Positions 11,027 through 21,580 are shown, counted from the stretch's first letter. The stretch: 64,000 nt of DNA from Cyathus striatus (GCA_025738555.1 JAOVFP010000002.1:4030001-4094000); one strand, 5' to 3'. Made by a program: numbers and translations. Notes: a model not told the origin generated them from the letters alone.

Positions 11027-12869
11027 ATCAAAAGCCAGATGAAAAGCAAATATATGTGCGAGAAGCAATGAAGGGAAGAAAGGAAACTTGAAGAAGATGC
11101 AGGTCCTGTACGTGTCTAGCTAAATCAAAAAGGCGGCACTAGCATTTGGTGGAGCACTTGTTCGTTTATACCAAGAAGCTCAAGTAACGTGAAAAAGGCA
11201 CTGAAGAGTTCAACGTTCAGAGTTCGAATACTTCTGGTAGAATTTTTGAAAGGGTTACAGTAAGAGGACAAGGAACCTGAGGAGTTTGTGCGAAGGTAAG
11301 TGGTACTAAGTGGTGTGTGCGGTATTAGGCGAAGTTGGGAACGCGGCAGGCGACCGGTCCGTGCAATGATGGTGTTACAGTATTTGTTAAATCATAAGCC
11401 CAATGCTCCCATCATTAGATACAGTCATTCACCACGTGACGCAACACCCCTATACAATGCAACAGTGCGAAGAACTTTGCATGTAACTCATCGAAATTAT
11501 AACCAATTTTGTTCATTCATTTTCTATTTTATACAAGTAATATTTCTAAATACATCTGTGCAAAAATAAAACGCATTATATATTTCTATCTTATATAAAA
11601 TGCTTTACAATACACAATGCCTACATTGAATGCACCAGTTTTGAAAAAATAACAAGCCTTAAATCTGACAGTTATGATATAATTGTGCTTAATAAAACAG
11701 ATATATAAATATCTACACAATATATTGAAAACATGGAGAATTTTGAATAAGACAGTAAGTGTTTCTGTGGCAGATATTCGGGCATATGTACAGATGATGA
11801 TCAGTCCTTTGTACACCACTACTCCTTTGTACAGTAGCACTTTTCTCTAAAGCCTTTGCATGTATTACTTAATTCTGGGCATTATCCTGTAGGATATAGA
11901 ACAGAGATTGACTACATATGTTATTTTTTATATATCTATTTCTGTTTAAATGGTGATACTGATTTTGGTGTGTTTTTGTGAATTTTTCGAAATTCTGACA
12001 ATGCTGTTTCCTATGAATTTGTACACTTTTGGCTGATACAGAACTTATTTTGCACTCGTACATACTTTAAATGCACGCACATATCATTTTATTCCTGAAA
12101 GTTTATATGTTTACTGTGAAAACGGCAAGATCTCCTTCTCATCCCCCAAAATAGTACATGATGTGTCACACAGCGTGACATCCCTGAAGGCATGATGGCA
12201 GGGAAAGCAGGGCTGTCACACATTGTGTGACACTACAACCAAATAGTGGTTCACAGAATTCGCATCAAAACTAATAAAACATAAATATCTCCCTCAGCTC
12301 TTGTCGTAGTGACGTGAAATTTAAGTATGTTTTATTATAATTCTCGGAAAACATATTTACAAAGTTATACGTAAATACATGAACGATTAACGAAGTTATA
12401 ACAAAAACGAATTTCGGTGTACAAAGTACCGATCATCATCTGTAGTGCGGTGCATTACTACCTGAGCAATCAAATCTAGATGATTAGTTTACATAATAGG
12501 GTCCGGACAAATATTACTTGATTAATCATTGCCATGCCTTAGTTCGGCTCGATGTTGCACTCTGTAGTAATTACCCCAAATTCACCATTCGGAAAGATAT
12601 TCATCTGGAAGGTGTAAATCTAAACATAGAGCCTTCAAATTTCGCAGACATTTAATTCATATTATACATAATGTATTGGTAGAATTTCAGAGCAAACGAG
12701 TTCATTGGTCATGTACAGCTTATGTCGCACAAAACAAAATTTGGCGTTGCATAAGATGGTGAATGACTGTACTTACTAAAATAATACCTAGAGCCCACTA
12801 ACTACATAGATGTAAGTAAACATTTATGTAAACTAATTGAAATTGAATGTAGAAATGTAATGGTAAGAA
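11027..12869. other. AT-rich intergenic stretch left of the transposon island
   Basis: The first few hundred bases hold the promoter and leader of the DUF2985-like gene. From about 11,500 the sequence becomes strongly AT-rich with no coding frame worth calling, apart from the paired TGTCACA palindromes near 12.2 kb. Parts such as the stretch around 12,280-12,340 look like degraded repeat, but I cannot assign a family. The LINE inserted at its right end. Confidence 0.45.
12164..12232. repeat. Pair of TGTCACA palindromes 50 bp apart
   Basis: Two dyads occur in 69 bp: TGTCACACAGCGTGACA at 12,164-12,180 and TGTCACACATTGTGTGACA at 12,214-12,232. The second is a near-perfect 19-nt palindrome and differs at only one base from the one at 169-187. 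Confidence 0.5.
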
Positions 12870-12880
12870 GCAATAATAAG
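12870..12880. repeat. LINE target-site duplication, left copy
   Basis: GCAATAATAAG lies directly before the 26-nt T run. The identical 11-mer occurs at 29,179-29,189, exactly where the LINE-like sequence ends. This is the hallmark of target-primed reverse transcription. Confidence 0.85.
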
Positions 12881-13125
12881 TTTTTTTTTTTTTTTTTTTT
12901 TTTTTTGGTGGAGCCATTAGCTAACACCTAGTGCCTTCGCTAGATGCTTTGCTGGCTGGTTTGTGAGGTTAGTCGCGAAAGGATATTTGAGGGCTCCACT
13001 CCAGAGGAAATGCGTTTACGCACGTTCCAGGTGGAACAGTGTGGGACTCTCAGGAGCGGACAGGAACGAGGGTGAATTCAGTGTAAGTATGTACCAGTAG
13101 GGTTTGTAAATGCTAGTTTAACGAG

Positions 13126-13783
13126 TTATCTATGTCTCCCTCTGTGGTAGTGTTTCAGCTCCTTAATACCCACTAAAACCCCTGAGGTTTTTAGCCAGTT
13201 TTCAGGTATTGGTGTGATCAGCGTGTTATCGTCTAGGATTGGTTGCCAGGTGGACTTCACGACTTTCATCCGTATTGCTTTCTTGCCATAGGTTTGTTTG
13301 TCTGTGAGTATTCTGTCATGGTTCAGTCTTTTGTTTAGAGCTGCGAGCCAGCGTGCATAGATCTCTTTTTGGGTGTGTAGTTTTGATAGGTTTTGTTCCC
13401 TGCCAATACGCCATTCGCAGGAGTGTCCAGATCAAATATACTGCTTCGGACACGATTATTTTGAGTAGTCATGTGGGTCCTCGTAAGATGTTTCCTTCTT
13501 GGTCTTGCACTTCCATCAGCGATATGCCTAGGATCGATCCAAAGGAGGGTTGTGGCCATTGCAGGTTCGTAGATTTCCATGTGGCTTCTGCTATTTTCCA
13601 CATGTGTTGTTGTCCTGATACTGTGCATTCTAGGAGTATGTGGGGGATGGATTCCTTTGGTGCATTGCAGTGCGTACACGGCATGAATTCGTTGGCTACT
13701 CTGGTGTGTTCCCAGTATTCTCCTACCTTGTGAGCTCCGTGCATTGCTTTCCAGATAAATATTTTACTTTTTTGTGTTAGCGT
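13126..13783 (-). pseudogene. LINE ORF2 C-terminal part: zinc-finger tail
   Basis: Reading leftward from the gypsy junction, the frame gives KIFIWKAMHGAHKVGEYW, then the zinc-binding pattern CTHCNAPKESIPHILLEC (C-x2-C-x8-H-x4-C, about 13,630-13,680), typical of the tail after the RNase H of fungal LINEs. An in-frame TGA follows ILRGPT at about 13,470. A one-base frameshift near 13,408 then moves the good frame into SKLHTQKEIYARWLAALNK, which runs to a TAA at 13,126-13,128. The stop is consistent with CGA to TGA. The coding sequence continues upstream at 28,390. Confidence 0.75.
13780..13783. repeat. Gypsy target-site duplication, left copy (GCGT)
   Basis: GCGT precedes the 5' LTR (TGTCACG...) and is repeated directly after the 3' LTR at 28,390-28,393. 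Removing the element and one copy of GCGT leaves the LINE reading frame uninterrupted. A fifth duplicated base cannot be demonstrated. Confidence 0.8.
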
Positions 13784-14200
13784 TGTCACGAGTGAAAGTT
13801 GATTTCACATAATGACATGAATACAGCTAAATCACTCAAAGATAAGAAAAGCAAACACTTAGAAAACTTAATAATACCTTAACAAACAACACTTAATATG
13901 CACTTCTATTTCACTATTAATCAGGAAAACCATACACAAGTAACTAATCAATACACTAACAAATAAAGCTACATAAACACTAATAGTCCATCACCAATCA
14001 GAACAATTATACACAAACAAGTAACTACAATACCAGCTCATTATTAATCAAGATAAACATACACAAATACTTAGTCATACTACTGGACCAGCACTAATCA
14101 GAATAAATATCATCATACAACAACTACACCAAGACTAATATGTACAAACAATTATACCCTGTACAAAATAAGAAAGCCTTCAGGTACAAACAAAAGAGCA

Positions 14201-14400
14201 CCATTGTTCTCAAGAGCTATTAATAGCTCTACCATTGTGCTAAATATACCCATTGTTCTTTCCAGTACTATTAATAGCATTTCTATTGTGCTAAATATAC
14301 CCATTGTCTAAGATGCTGACTCATGCATCCTAAATTGGAGAACAATGGAGAAAAGGATGACTCATACTTTCCCCAGTTGGAGAACAATGGGAAAGTAGGT
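14201..14400. promoter_or_regulatory. Cluster of HMG-box-like sites (CCATTGT / ACAATGG) in U3
   Basis: Within 200 bp, seven copies of a CATTGT core occur: CCATTGTTCT at 14,201, CCATTGTGC at 14,232, CCCATTGTTCT at about 14,249, CTATTGTGC at 14,284, CCATTGTC at 14,301, and the reverse form GAGAACAATGG at about 14,338 and 14,390. ATTGTTCT is the core bound by HMG-box regulators such as yeast Rox1 and SOX proteins. A perfect 18-bp palindrome (14,213-14,230) lies between the first two sites. The cluster sits 30-230 bp upstream of the TATA-like box, a sensible place for an enhancer or operator. The binding protein is inferred, not shown. Confidence 0.5.
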
Positions 14401-14632
14401 GTGGGATATGATTAGTCAGCAGGAGGGTAAAAGGCATATAAGGAAGAGGAATTGGCCTGTAGAATTAACAACTTATACCTAGTTTACATTTGTTTGTATC
14501 CCTTTGCAGTTGTAGCACACAACCCTTACCTACTAAATATAACCTATATACTTCCTCTCTACCCAGTACACGTATTGTCAGAGTCACATATAAAGTGTCA
14601 AGAGTAAAGTGTGAAACTAATTTGTATTATTT

Positions 14633-14855
14633 GTGCCTACTCAGATAGTAAGGCACCGTACCTTCATAAAGTAACAGCAGCAGCAGCATCATATTTGTGT
14701 CCACTCAGATAGTGAGGCACCGTATCTTCATAAAGTAACAGCAGCAGCAGCATCATATTTGTGTCCACTCAGATAGTGAGGCACCGTATCTTCGTAAAGT
14801 AACAGCAGCAGCAGCATCGTATTTGTGTCCACTCAGATAGTGAGACACCGTAACC
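14633..14855. repeat. 64-bp tandem repeat in the LTR, about 3.5 copies
   Basis: Units begin at 14,633, 14,697, 14,761 and 14,825 (exact 64-nt period). Each starts with GTGYC and CACTCAGATAGTGAGGCACC-like sequence and, apart from the last partial unit, contains a short CAG run. The same array is present in the 3' LTR at about 27,830-28,052, so it predates the insertion. Confidence 0.85.
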
Positions 14856-15194
14856 TTGTAAATTATATATGCGCCCCAGTTGTGAAGTAAGAAGCAGAAA
14901 CCGTCAGGGACCTCAGCTCCGCTTCAACCTTCAACATAATAGTGACCTATATCTTCAGCCTACCCTTCACCTGCAAGCCCTTGCTACAATCCTAGTTGTT
15001 GTGCTTGCTATTCGCCTACTCTTCTAAACTTACCTACCCACCTCTACACTTAAATATACACCTGTGTTCATCACCAAACCTCTTGAGTTAAGGAGAATAT
15101 CTACAAATAATATCCCCCAACACTCAGGTGCAAAGCACGAACAAAGTCACTTCCTGCTGACCACCTTAGATATTTATTATCTTAAACTGACAAG

Positions 15195-15212
15195 TGGAGC
15201 CCACCGTGAGGG
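15195..15212 (+). other. Probable primer-binding site
   Basis: TGGAGCCCACCGTGAGGG starts two bases after the 5' LTR. The leading TGG would pair with a tRNA 3' CCA end, and the position is standard for Ty3/gypsy elements. I did not identify the tRNA. Confidence 0.6.
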
Positions 15213-15291
15213 GATATTTACGTAATATTCTCTCTATAACTCCCAAACCACATTATTATATCAAAGAATTATATTGGAGCCCATATCCAAC

Positions 15292-18200
15292 ATGACCAAT
15301 ACAGCTGATCAAGACACTGCTAAGGCAGCAGCTACCAACACCACTGGTTCAAATACATCTTTATCTGCTCACCAACTCGCTAGTAAGCTTCTTCGTAGTC
15401 TCAACAAATTTGACATGCCCTTTCGTGGCAGTAGAGAAGCTCCAAGAACATTCAAAGGAAAGTACGCAGATGTAAGACGTTTCATCAAAACATATGACAG
15501 ACTCCTGGAACTGTATGATGTTACAGAAGAGTCAGATAAATGCACTATGGTCAAGGAGTATGAATCATCAGAAGTTGAACGTTTCATTGATGCATCAGAT
15601 TACTCGAAGCCAGCCAAGTACAATTGGGAAAAGCTGAAGGAAGAAATATTAAATTATTATGATGCAGAAAGGGATGCTGCACAATACCGCCCCCAGAATT
15701 TAATTGACTTTGTTGTACTTAAAAGAAAGGAACCCTGTCTCAACCTAGCACATTGGAAGAAGTATTACAGGGAATATAAGTCAATGGGAGGGGAGTTACT
15801 TAGGAATGATCGCATAACAGAGGACCAATATAATGGATATTTCTGGGCTGGAATTCCTGAAGAGCTACGGAATTTATTAGAAACCAAATTAGTCGCATCA
15901 GAACCTGATCATGATGTGAGTAAGCCATGGACCATCACACAAATAACCAAAGCTGCAGAAACTCACTTCAAACGAAGCAAGTTCACAGACATGCTTCTAT
16001 TCACCAGTCATCGAAGCCCCAATTTTGATGATGATGACTCATCTGATTCTGACTCATCAGGACATTATACAGATGATTACGAGCTTGATCGTTTTGATAA
16101 GAGGTTGAAGGCACTTCAGAGGAATAAAGTTCATAAAGATAGGAAGCTGAGAAAGGAGATAGAGATGTTGACTGCTAAGTTGGAAAAGGATCAGACCACT
16201 AAGTATCCCCTGCTCCCAACAGAGGAACAGAGTCGTGTCACTCGCTACAAAGGAACACCTGAGGAAATAGATAGTTTGATTCATGAGTTGAACACCATGT
16301 CGCTTAATGATCCTACCTATGGAGAGAAGGTGTATAAAGTTTTAAGACTTGATAAGACAGGGAATGCAGCAAAGTGTATTATGCGTGAGCCCCTTAAGGT
16401 TATCAGCAATAATGTCCAATACAGCCAACCAGCACCCCGCAATTCACCAAACTCTAACAATGTATACACCAACAGATATTCTTCAAATCCTAATGCTACT
16501 TATCCCAATAACATAGATGTGCCTGGTCAGCCATCTCAATCACGTCTTCCCCCAGGCCACTGTTATGGGTGTGGGGAGAATGGTCACATGATGCGTGAAT
16601 GCTCTCAGCTTGCAGAATATGTGAATAACAGAGTTATTAAGTGGGATAACTTTGGAAGGAGATATGTACTGGGAGACGGAAGTAGATTGTATCGCAACTC
16701 AGACGAAACCCTGGTTCAGGCAATAAAGCGCACAACACTCCCAACTAGCAATTTTATATCAATCAATAGGGATATAGATTCATACTACACTACTCTTGAG
16801 TCAAACTACGCATATACTGATGCTGAAAGTGAAGAAGAATTAAGTTCAGAATACATGGGAAGTACAAGGTATCAACAATATGGATCTTACCTTGTTGACC
16901 CAAATTCAGATAGTGATGATGAGGAGCCTATCTATGTATTGGCAGCCCCAGAAGACTGTCCAGATGGCGAAGTTCGAAACTTAATACGTGTATATCCTGC
17001 AGAGCGTTCCATGAAGTCAACTACTGGATCACGCAAACAAATATTTGATGGAGTAAACGTACCCCGGAAGCCATATGCGAAAGAGGGGAAAGGACCTGAT
17101 AGAAAGACATCAGCTAGGCCCTTCAGTAAGCAAGAAAGAATAAATGCCAAACCCAATGATCAAGTAATTCTACAACCAATTCCGCAGAATATATCATCCC
17201 TTCCCCGCCCCCAGAAAGTGAGATTTGAATCCGTCGCGTCAACACCAGGTCCGTCAATGCCCCAGCATCAGAAGTCCGAATCATTAAAGAGGAACCCTGA
17301 AGAGACATTGTCACGTGATTTCGAAATGGCATCGCCAGAAGAAAGTCCAGGAGAGGGGAAGTATATTCCAGTAGATGCAAGGAAGACACAATGGAGGGAT
17401 CGTTTAAAAGAAAATAGTTGGAAAGGGAAAGAACCAGAAATTAATCGAAGGCCAATCCCCATACCCCAAAAGGAGGAACCGAAAGCTACCCGAAGTCTGG
17501 GTCGACAAAGTGACCTGTCATCTCAAGCTGACCCCCAAAACGTGGTAGAATCGATCTTGAATACTGATGTTGTCCTCCCACTAAAAACTATATTGGGGAC
17601 ATCCAAGGAAGTGGCATACAATCTTCAGGAACGCCTTAAGGTTAAGAACAATACTACACACCCAAGAGCAGGCAAACCATCTTTGTATGTTGACAATGAG
17701 TATCCCTATTCAATGATCGCAACATCAGATCTGAGAAGTGAAGGACCACTTATCAAGATTAAACTATATCACGGAGATGAAGAAGTTAGAGCCGTGATTG
17801 ATACCGGATCTCAGTTGAATATTATAAATGAAAAATTAGCTAATAAACTTCTTCGCATGCCCAAGGATATTACCCAATCAATTGTTATGACTGATGCAAA
17901 TGGTGGAGAAGGACGAATGAGTGGACTCATAGAAAATGTAGAATTGAAGAGTGGAGGTTTATCTACCAAAGCAAATTTATATGTCAAGCCAGGAGCACCC
18001 TTTGATGTATTATTAGGAAGGCCATGGCAGAGAGATCACAAAGTTTCAATAGAAGAATGTGAAGAGGGAACATATATTCATATTACTGATCCTAGGCATG
18101 GAGGAAGACAATATGAGTTATGTGCCTTACAGGAAGAAGATTTTATTAGGCCCAACAGAAGACGAGTTTGTGGATACATTCAAGTAGAAGCAAGAGAATC

Positions 18201-19581
18201 AAGTAAAATAGACAAGCAATTTAATCCTTCAAAAATTATTTGGAACAGTTTCTCAAGCATTAGTAACCCTATTAATTTAGATACCCTATCAAATGAATGG
18301 TCAGAAGATGATCTGGAAAGAACAGACTCACAAGTAATTAATTCTCCTAGTTTTTACGAAGTTAAACCACTTGAAACAAGGCTTTCTACCCTAAAAGAAC
18401 ACCCTAAAAATGATTTAATATTTAATTTACCGGATTACCGCACCTTAATTAAACCCATAAACAATGGGGAATCATTCAGAAGAAATAATATTGAATTTAC
18501 GAACAATAGAAACAATGGAAAGAACAATGGACGAATAAATTCAAGTAATTCTTCGATTTACAACAATGCGGAAGCTATCAGACAATGGCTGACTAAGAAT
18601 AATGGAGGAGCGCAGCTAGTTTCCCACGACTGCGGAACGGACAAAGGAAGTCAAACAGTCCGGACCCCTCCAGAATATTTGGACAATAAAAATAGACCGA
18701 ATTATATTGGAAAAATAATGGGTAATAACCATGTGCAAAACCAGAATTCGAGACCAAGATTTGAAGACCAAGTTCTAGAATTTAGGGAAAAAGTAAGGGA
18801 TAAAAGAGGCCAAAATTGCGGTGGGAAAGTCCCCCAAAATACCACACTAGCACTATCACCCAGCTCTATTATTTCAGCTAAACTGCTAAACAACCCCAAA
18901 CTATCTACTCATTCTACTCGAATCACTATGCCCATCATGATACTCGACCAGGGTCTCCAAGTGTCCGAGAACGGTGCCGGCTCACCGCGCTTCGGCCCCG
19001 TCGACGGAGCCGTAGCCATTCGAACTCCGGCGGAACTTATCCAGGATAGCGTTGCCGCGGTTCGGGACCGAACGGCATGGGGTTTGCCGGATTTTCTCCG
19101 CCCCAGTACGCTAACCACAGCATATTCCGTATACTTGGGCCGCCGGCACGATATTCATTATAACGAAATTAGGGAGTACGTTGCCCTCAATTCGGTTTTA
19201 TCTTTCCACAACAGCGAGACTGGACTTCCCGCTGAGGCAAAAGGCCATGCCTTTGTCACCTTTTATCCCGAACCCGACTACAAGCGCGAATCGTGGGAGT
19301 ATCTCCTTCCCGATAAGGACGAGGTACAGTGGGAAGCCGTTTCTCACTACTACAAACGCCAAGACCCTTATGATCCTTACGACGATGCATCTTTTCACCC
19401 TTCCCTCATTCCCTCTCGTCTAGACCCCTTCCGCGTTCCTCTACTCCCTGACTTCCCGACGAACGGTCTCGCTCTGGCAATCCACAACTCGACGACGCGC
19501 TCGCTAATACCGATGGGACCTTCGATAGCTTCATCGAGCTCTTGGAGCATTTCGACCGCAACAGAGTCTTGCCCGTCTTGA
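15292..19581 (+). CDS. Gypsy Gag-protease polyprotein, frame running on into the cargo ORF
   Basis: The first in-frame ATG is at 15,292 (MTNTADQDTA). The N-terminal Gag region is helical and charged, with an acidic Asp/Ser block near 16,030-16,070. A CCHC zinc knuckle CYGCGENGHMMREC lies at 16,561-16,602 and would bind RNA during packaging. An aspartic protease follows, with the active-site DTGS at 17,800-17,811 and the downstream FDVLLGRPW strand near 18,000; this cleaves the polyprotein in the particle. From about 18,180 to 18,900 there is an Asn/Ser-rich linker with no recognised domain. The frame then stays open through GC-rich sequence that looks foreign to the element until TAA-type closure at 19,581. 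The genuine Gag-Pro product probably ends near 18.9 kb in domain terms. Confidence 0.85.
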   Translation: MTNTADQDTAKAAATNTTGSNTSLSAHQLASKLLRSLNKFDMPFRGSREAPRTFKGKYADVRRFIKTYDRLLELYDVTEESDKCTMVKEYESSEVERFIDASDYSKPAKYNWEKLKEEILNYYDAERDAAQYRPQNLIDFVVLKRKEPCLNLAHWKKYYREYKSMGGELLRNDRITEDQYNGYFWAGIPEELRNLLETKLVASEPDHDVSKPWTITQITKAAETHFKRSKFTDMLLFTSHRSPNFDDDDSSDSDSSGHYTDDYELDRFDKRLKALQRNKVHKDRKLRKEIEMLTAKLEKDQTTKYPLLPTEEQSRVTRYKGTPEEIDSLIHELNTMSLNDPTYGEKVYKVLRLDKTGNAAKCIMREPLKVISNNVQYSQPAPRNSPNSNNVYTNRYSSNPNATYPNNIDVPGQPSQSRLPPGHCYGCGENGHMMRECSQLAEYVNNRVIKWDNFGRRYVLGDGSRLYRNSDETLVQAIKRTTLPTSNFISINRDIDSYYTTLESNYAYTDAESEEELSSEYMGSTRYQQYGSYLVDPNSDSDDEEPIYVLAAPEDCPDGEVRNLIRVYPAERSMKSTTGSRKQIFDGVNVPRKPYAKEGKGPDRKTSARPFSKQERINAKPNDQVILQPIPQNISSLPRPQKVRFESVASTPGPSMPQHQKSESLKRNPEETLSRDFEMASPEESPGEGKYIPVDARKTQWRDRLKENSWKGKEPEINRRPIPIPQKEEPKATRSLGRQSDLSSQADPQNVVESILNTDVVLPLKTILGTSKEVAYNLQERLKVKNNTTHPRAGKPSLYVDNEYPYSMIATSDLRSEGPLIKIKLYHGDEEVRAVIDTGSQLNIINEKLANKLLRMPKDITQSIVMTDANGGEGRMSGLIENVELKSGGLSTKANLYVKPGAPFDVLLGRPWQRDHKVSIEECEEGTYIHITDPRHGGRQYELCALQEEDFIRPNRRRVCGYIQVEARESSKIDKQFNPSKIIWNSFSSISNPINLDTLSNEWSEDDLERTDSQVINSPSFYEVKPLETRLSTLKEHPKNDLIFNLPDYRTLIKPINNGESFRRNNIEFTNNRNNGKNNGRINSSNSSIYNNAEAIRQWLTKNNGGAQLVSHDCGTDKGSQTVRTPPEYLDNKNRPNYIGKIMGNNHVQNQNSRPRFEDQVLEFREKVRDKRGQNCGGKVPQNTTLALSPSSIISAKLLNNPKLSTHSTRITMPIMILDQGLQVSENGAGSPRFGPVDGAVAIRTPAELIQDSVAAVRDRTAWGLPDFLRPSTLTTAYSVYLGRRHDIHYNEIREYVALNSVLSFHNSETGLPAEAKGHAFVTFYPEPDYKRESWEYLLPDKDEVQWEAVSHYYKRQDPYDPYDDASFHPSLIPSRLDPFRVPLLPDFPTNGLALAIHNSTTRSLIPMGPSIASSSSWSISTATESCPS

Positions 19582-21513
19582 ACAGGATTGCGCCACGCGA
19601 CGTACAGTATGTTACTGGCAGCGAGTTTGAACTACTTCAGCGGATTGGAGACTTCGTACTGGACAAGTCGGAGAAATGGAAAGGAGGAATCCCCTTGTCG
19701 CAGGAGCTGATGTGGAGGAAACTTCAGGACAATCGCGAGGGTAAGCATGTCACTGAGTATCCTGACGTTAACCGCGTTATTTCCTGGGCATTACGCGCAT
19801 GGCCCAAGGAGATGCATGCCTTGGACCGTCCCTTCGTTTCGCCCCCGCAAGCAGGACTTCTTCATCTACAACGGTACACTGGAGAAGATGTCTGCATGGA
19901 TTCTGCCTCCTCACCCCCGTGCTCCCCCATCTCCGAGCTTTCGTATCTCTCGGATGTCGACGACATGTCCGACGTCTCAAGTTGCACCTCTGCCTCACCC
20001 CTACTCCCGGAACTTGAGAGCAACCCTTACATCGTTTTACCTCACACTCCGCCCCACTCACCGGTTATTCAAGCTCAGGAGCTTCCAGAGCCTATCACTA
20101 TCAAGAAGCCACTCAAATACTTTCTATCATATGCGGCCTCAGACATGGATATCTCATCCGACGAAGACGACATGTCTGTCAGTGAGGGGGACTCTGATTT
20201 TGACGTATACAACTCCCCACTCCTCCGATTCCCGCAAACGGCTTCTGAGTTGGTTCAAGCTAACGAGGATTTTGGAGATTTCGTATCTGGCTGTGATGAC
20301 AACGACATCATTCATGCGTTCGACGACTTTATGGTTGACGACGCAGACGTTAGGTCTGAGCCTATGACACCAAAACTTCCGCCTACACCCCCTCCATCCG
20401 TACCACTCATCACGCTGACAACGCCGCCTTCGACTACACATGTAGTTTCACAAGAGGAACTCTCCACACCAGTACTAGCGCCCTTGCCAGCTCCCACTAT
20501 CCCTGTCGTTCCCGTTTCTACACCCCCACCCTGGCTTCATAGTTACCCCCCTCCTGTCTGCGCATACGTGGCTGTGCCATCCACATTCACCCCTCCTCCA
20601 TCCGAACCGCCTTCCCCTTGTTATACGACAGCATATGCAGCTCGTGACCCACGAATGCCGTCTGCGAAAGTCTATTCGTATGCCGACGCGCCTTCTCAAA
20701 CTACGTCAAGTACTTACGACTCGCCTATCATCCCTGACTCGCCTATGCCAGCTGCCCCATCCCCTCTTTTCACGACGTCTCGGCCTGCTACACCTATGAC
20801 TCCAATGATGACAGGTGACTCGTCCGCTCTGCCACTAAGCGCACACAGGACCCTGGTTGAAGCTGTTGCCCGAGTTATGACAGCGCCTCTTTCAGCATTG
20901 GCAGCTGCTGCACAGGAGTATTATTTGGGGGGGAGAGTCCCCAGCTGCGCCAATTCAGCCGTCGTGGAACTCACATGCGTACATTCCCCAGCCGCCACCT
21001 CAGTACACTTCGAGGCCTATATCTCCCTTCAACCCTACCTTGCCAGCATTCTCGCCAGTACACGCACCAGCCACACCGTATGTCTCCAGGAAAGCGTCAC
21101 CACCAGGTTTCATTCCTCCCGCTGTATTGTCGACTCTCTCAGCTCGTACCACTGCCGTTTCCCCCGGACCTGTTCCTCACACGCACGCCCGATCTCCCAC
21201 CCCTGATTCGTTGCCAGATCTCGTATCGGTCTCGAATTCGTCCACCGATGAATTCGCGCCAAAGCCAGCTCAACGACCGTTCCCACACGCTACCATGAAG
21301 CCGTTTCCAACACTCTTCAGTGAGTGCGAGCAAGACTTCATTGCCAAAGCACTGGAGAGCTTCACGAAGGACTATTCCAGTGAGGCCACCAAAGCTAGCT
21401 CCTCCAGCGCAAACCGACCCCCTACTCCTCACCCTTCGTATGCCGTTCCCGTTCTCCCTCAGCGTATTCAACATGGATTTCCTGCCTATCGGCCTTCTGG
21501 GAAGGCCTATTGA
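18928..21513 (+). pseudogene. GC-rich cargo ORF of unknown function between protease and RT, frameshifted
   Basis: From ATG 18,928 the base composition switches from A-rich retroelement style to C/G-rich, host-gene-like codons. The protein reads in three successive frames. The first frame (RTPAELIQDSVAAVRDRTAW, LPDFLRPSTL, YLGRRHDIHY) runs to about 19,473. A one-base loss moves it to the second frame (FIELLEHFDRNRVLPVLNRI, GSEFELLQRIGDFVLDK, PDVNRVISWALRAWPKE), running to the G7 run at 20,927-20,933. A one-base gain then moves it to the last frame, which ends at TGA 21,511-21,513. In total it is about 860 codons: a compact N-terminal domain of roughly 320 residues and a long Ser/Pro/Thr-rich tail. 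I recognise no known domain. It could be a captured host gene or a lineage-specific gypsy accessory gene. Confidence 0.6.
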
Positions 21514-21580
21514 GGACCTGAACCCGTCTTGTCGCATATCGAACTCATTTTGTCGCATACCCGCTGATGCCGTTGTCTCA
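21514..21580. other. Junction between cargo ORF and Pol
   Basis: The cargo stop is at 21,513. From about 21,590 to 21,790 the sequence turns T-rich and looks like a fungal 3' untranslated region, although the Pol frame happens to be open through it. Clear retroelement-style coding resumes near 21,790. Confidence 0.4.

Larger units (their letters stand above)
13784..15192 (+). repeat. 5' LTR
   Basis: The LTR spans TGTCACGAGTG to CTTAAACTGACA. Its U3 holds a palindrome and a cluster of CCATTGT-type sites. A TATA-like GCATATAAGG lies at about 14,434-14,443, and a 64-bp tandem repeat occurs at 14,633-14,855. The 3' partner is at 26,982-28,389. Confidence 0.93.

Noticed and set aside
12881..12906. 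T26 run as a transcription terminator
   Set aside because: It is bordered by the LINE target-site duplication and the LINE 3' end on the minus strand, so it is a retrotransposon poly(A) tail.
14633..14855. Regular repeats as a possible CRISPR-like array
   Set aside because: The units are contiguous 64-bp tandem copies without unique spacers, inside an LTR of a eukaryotic element.
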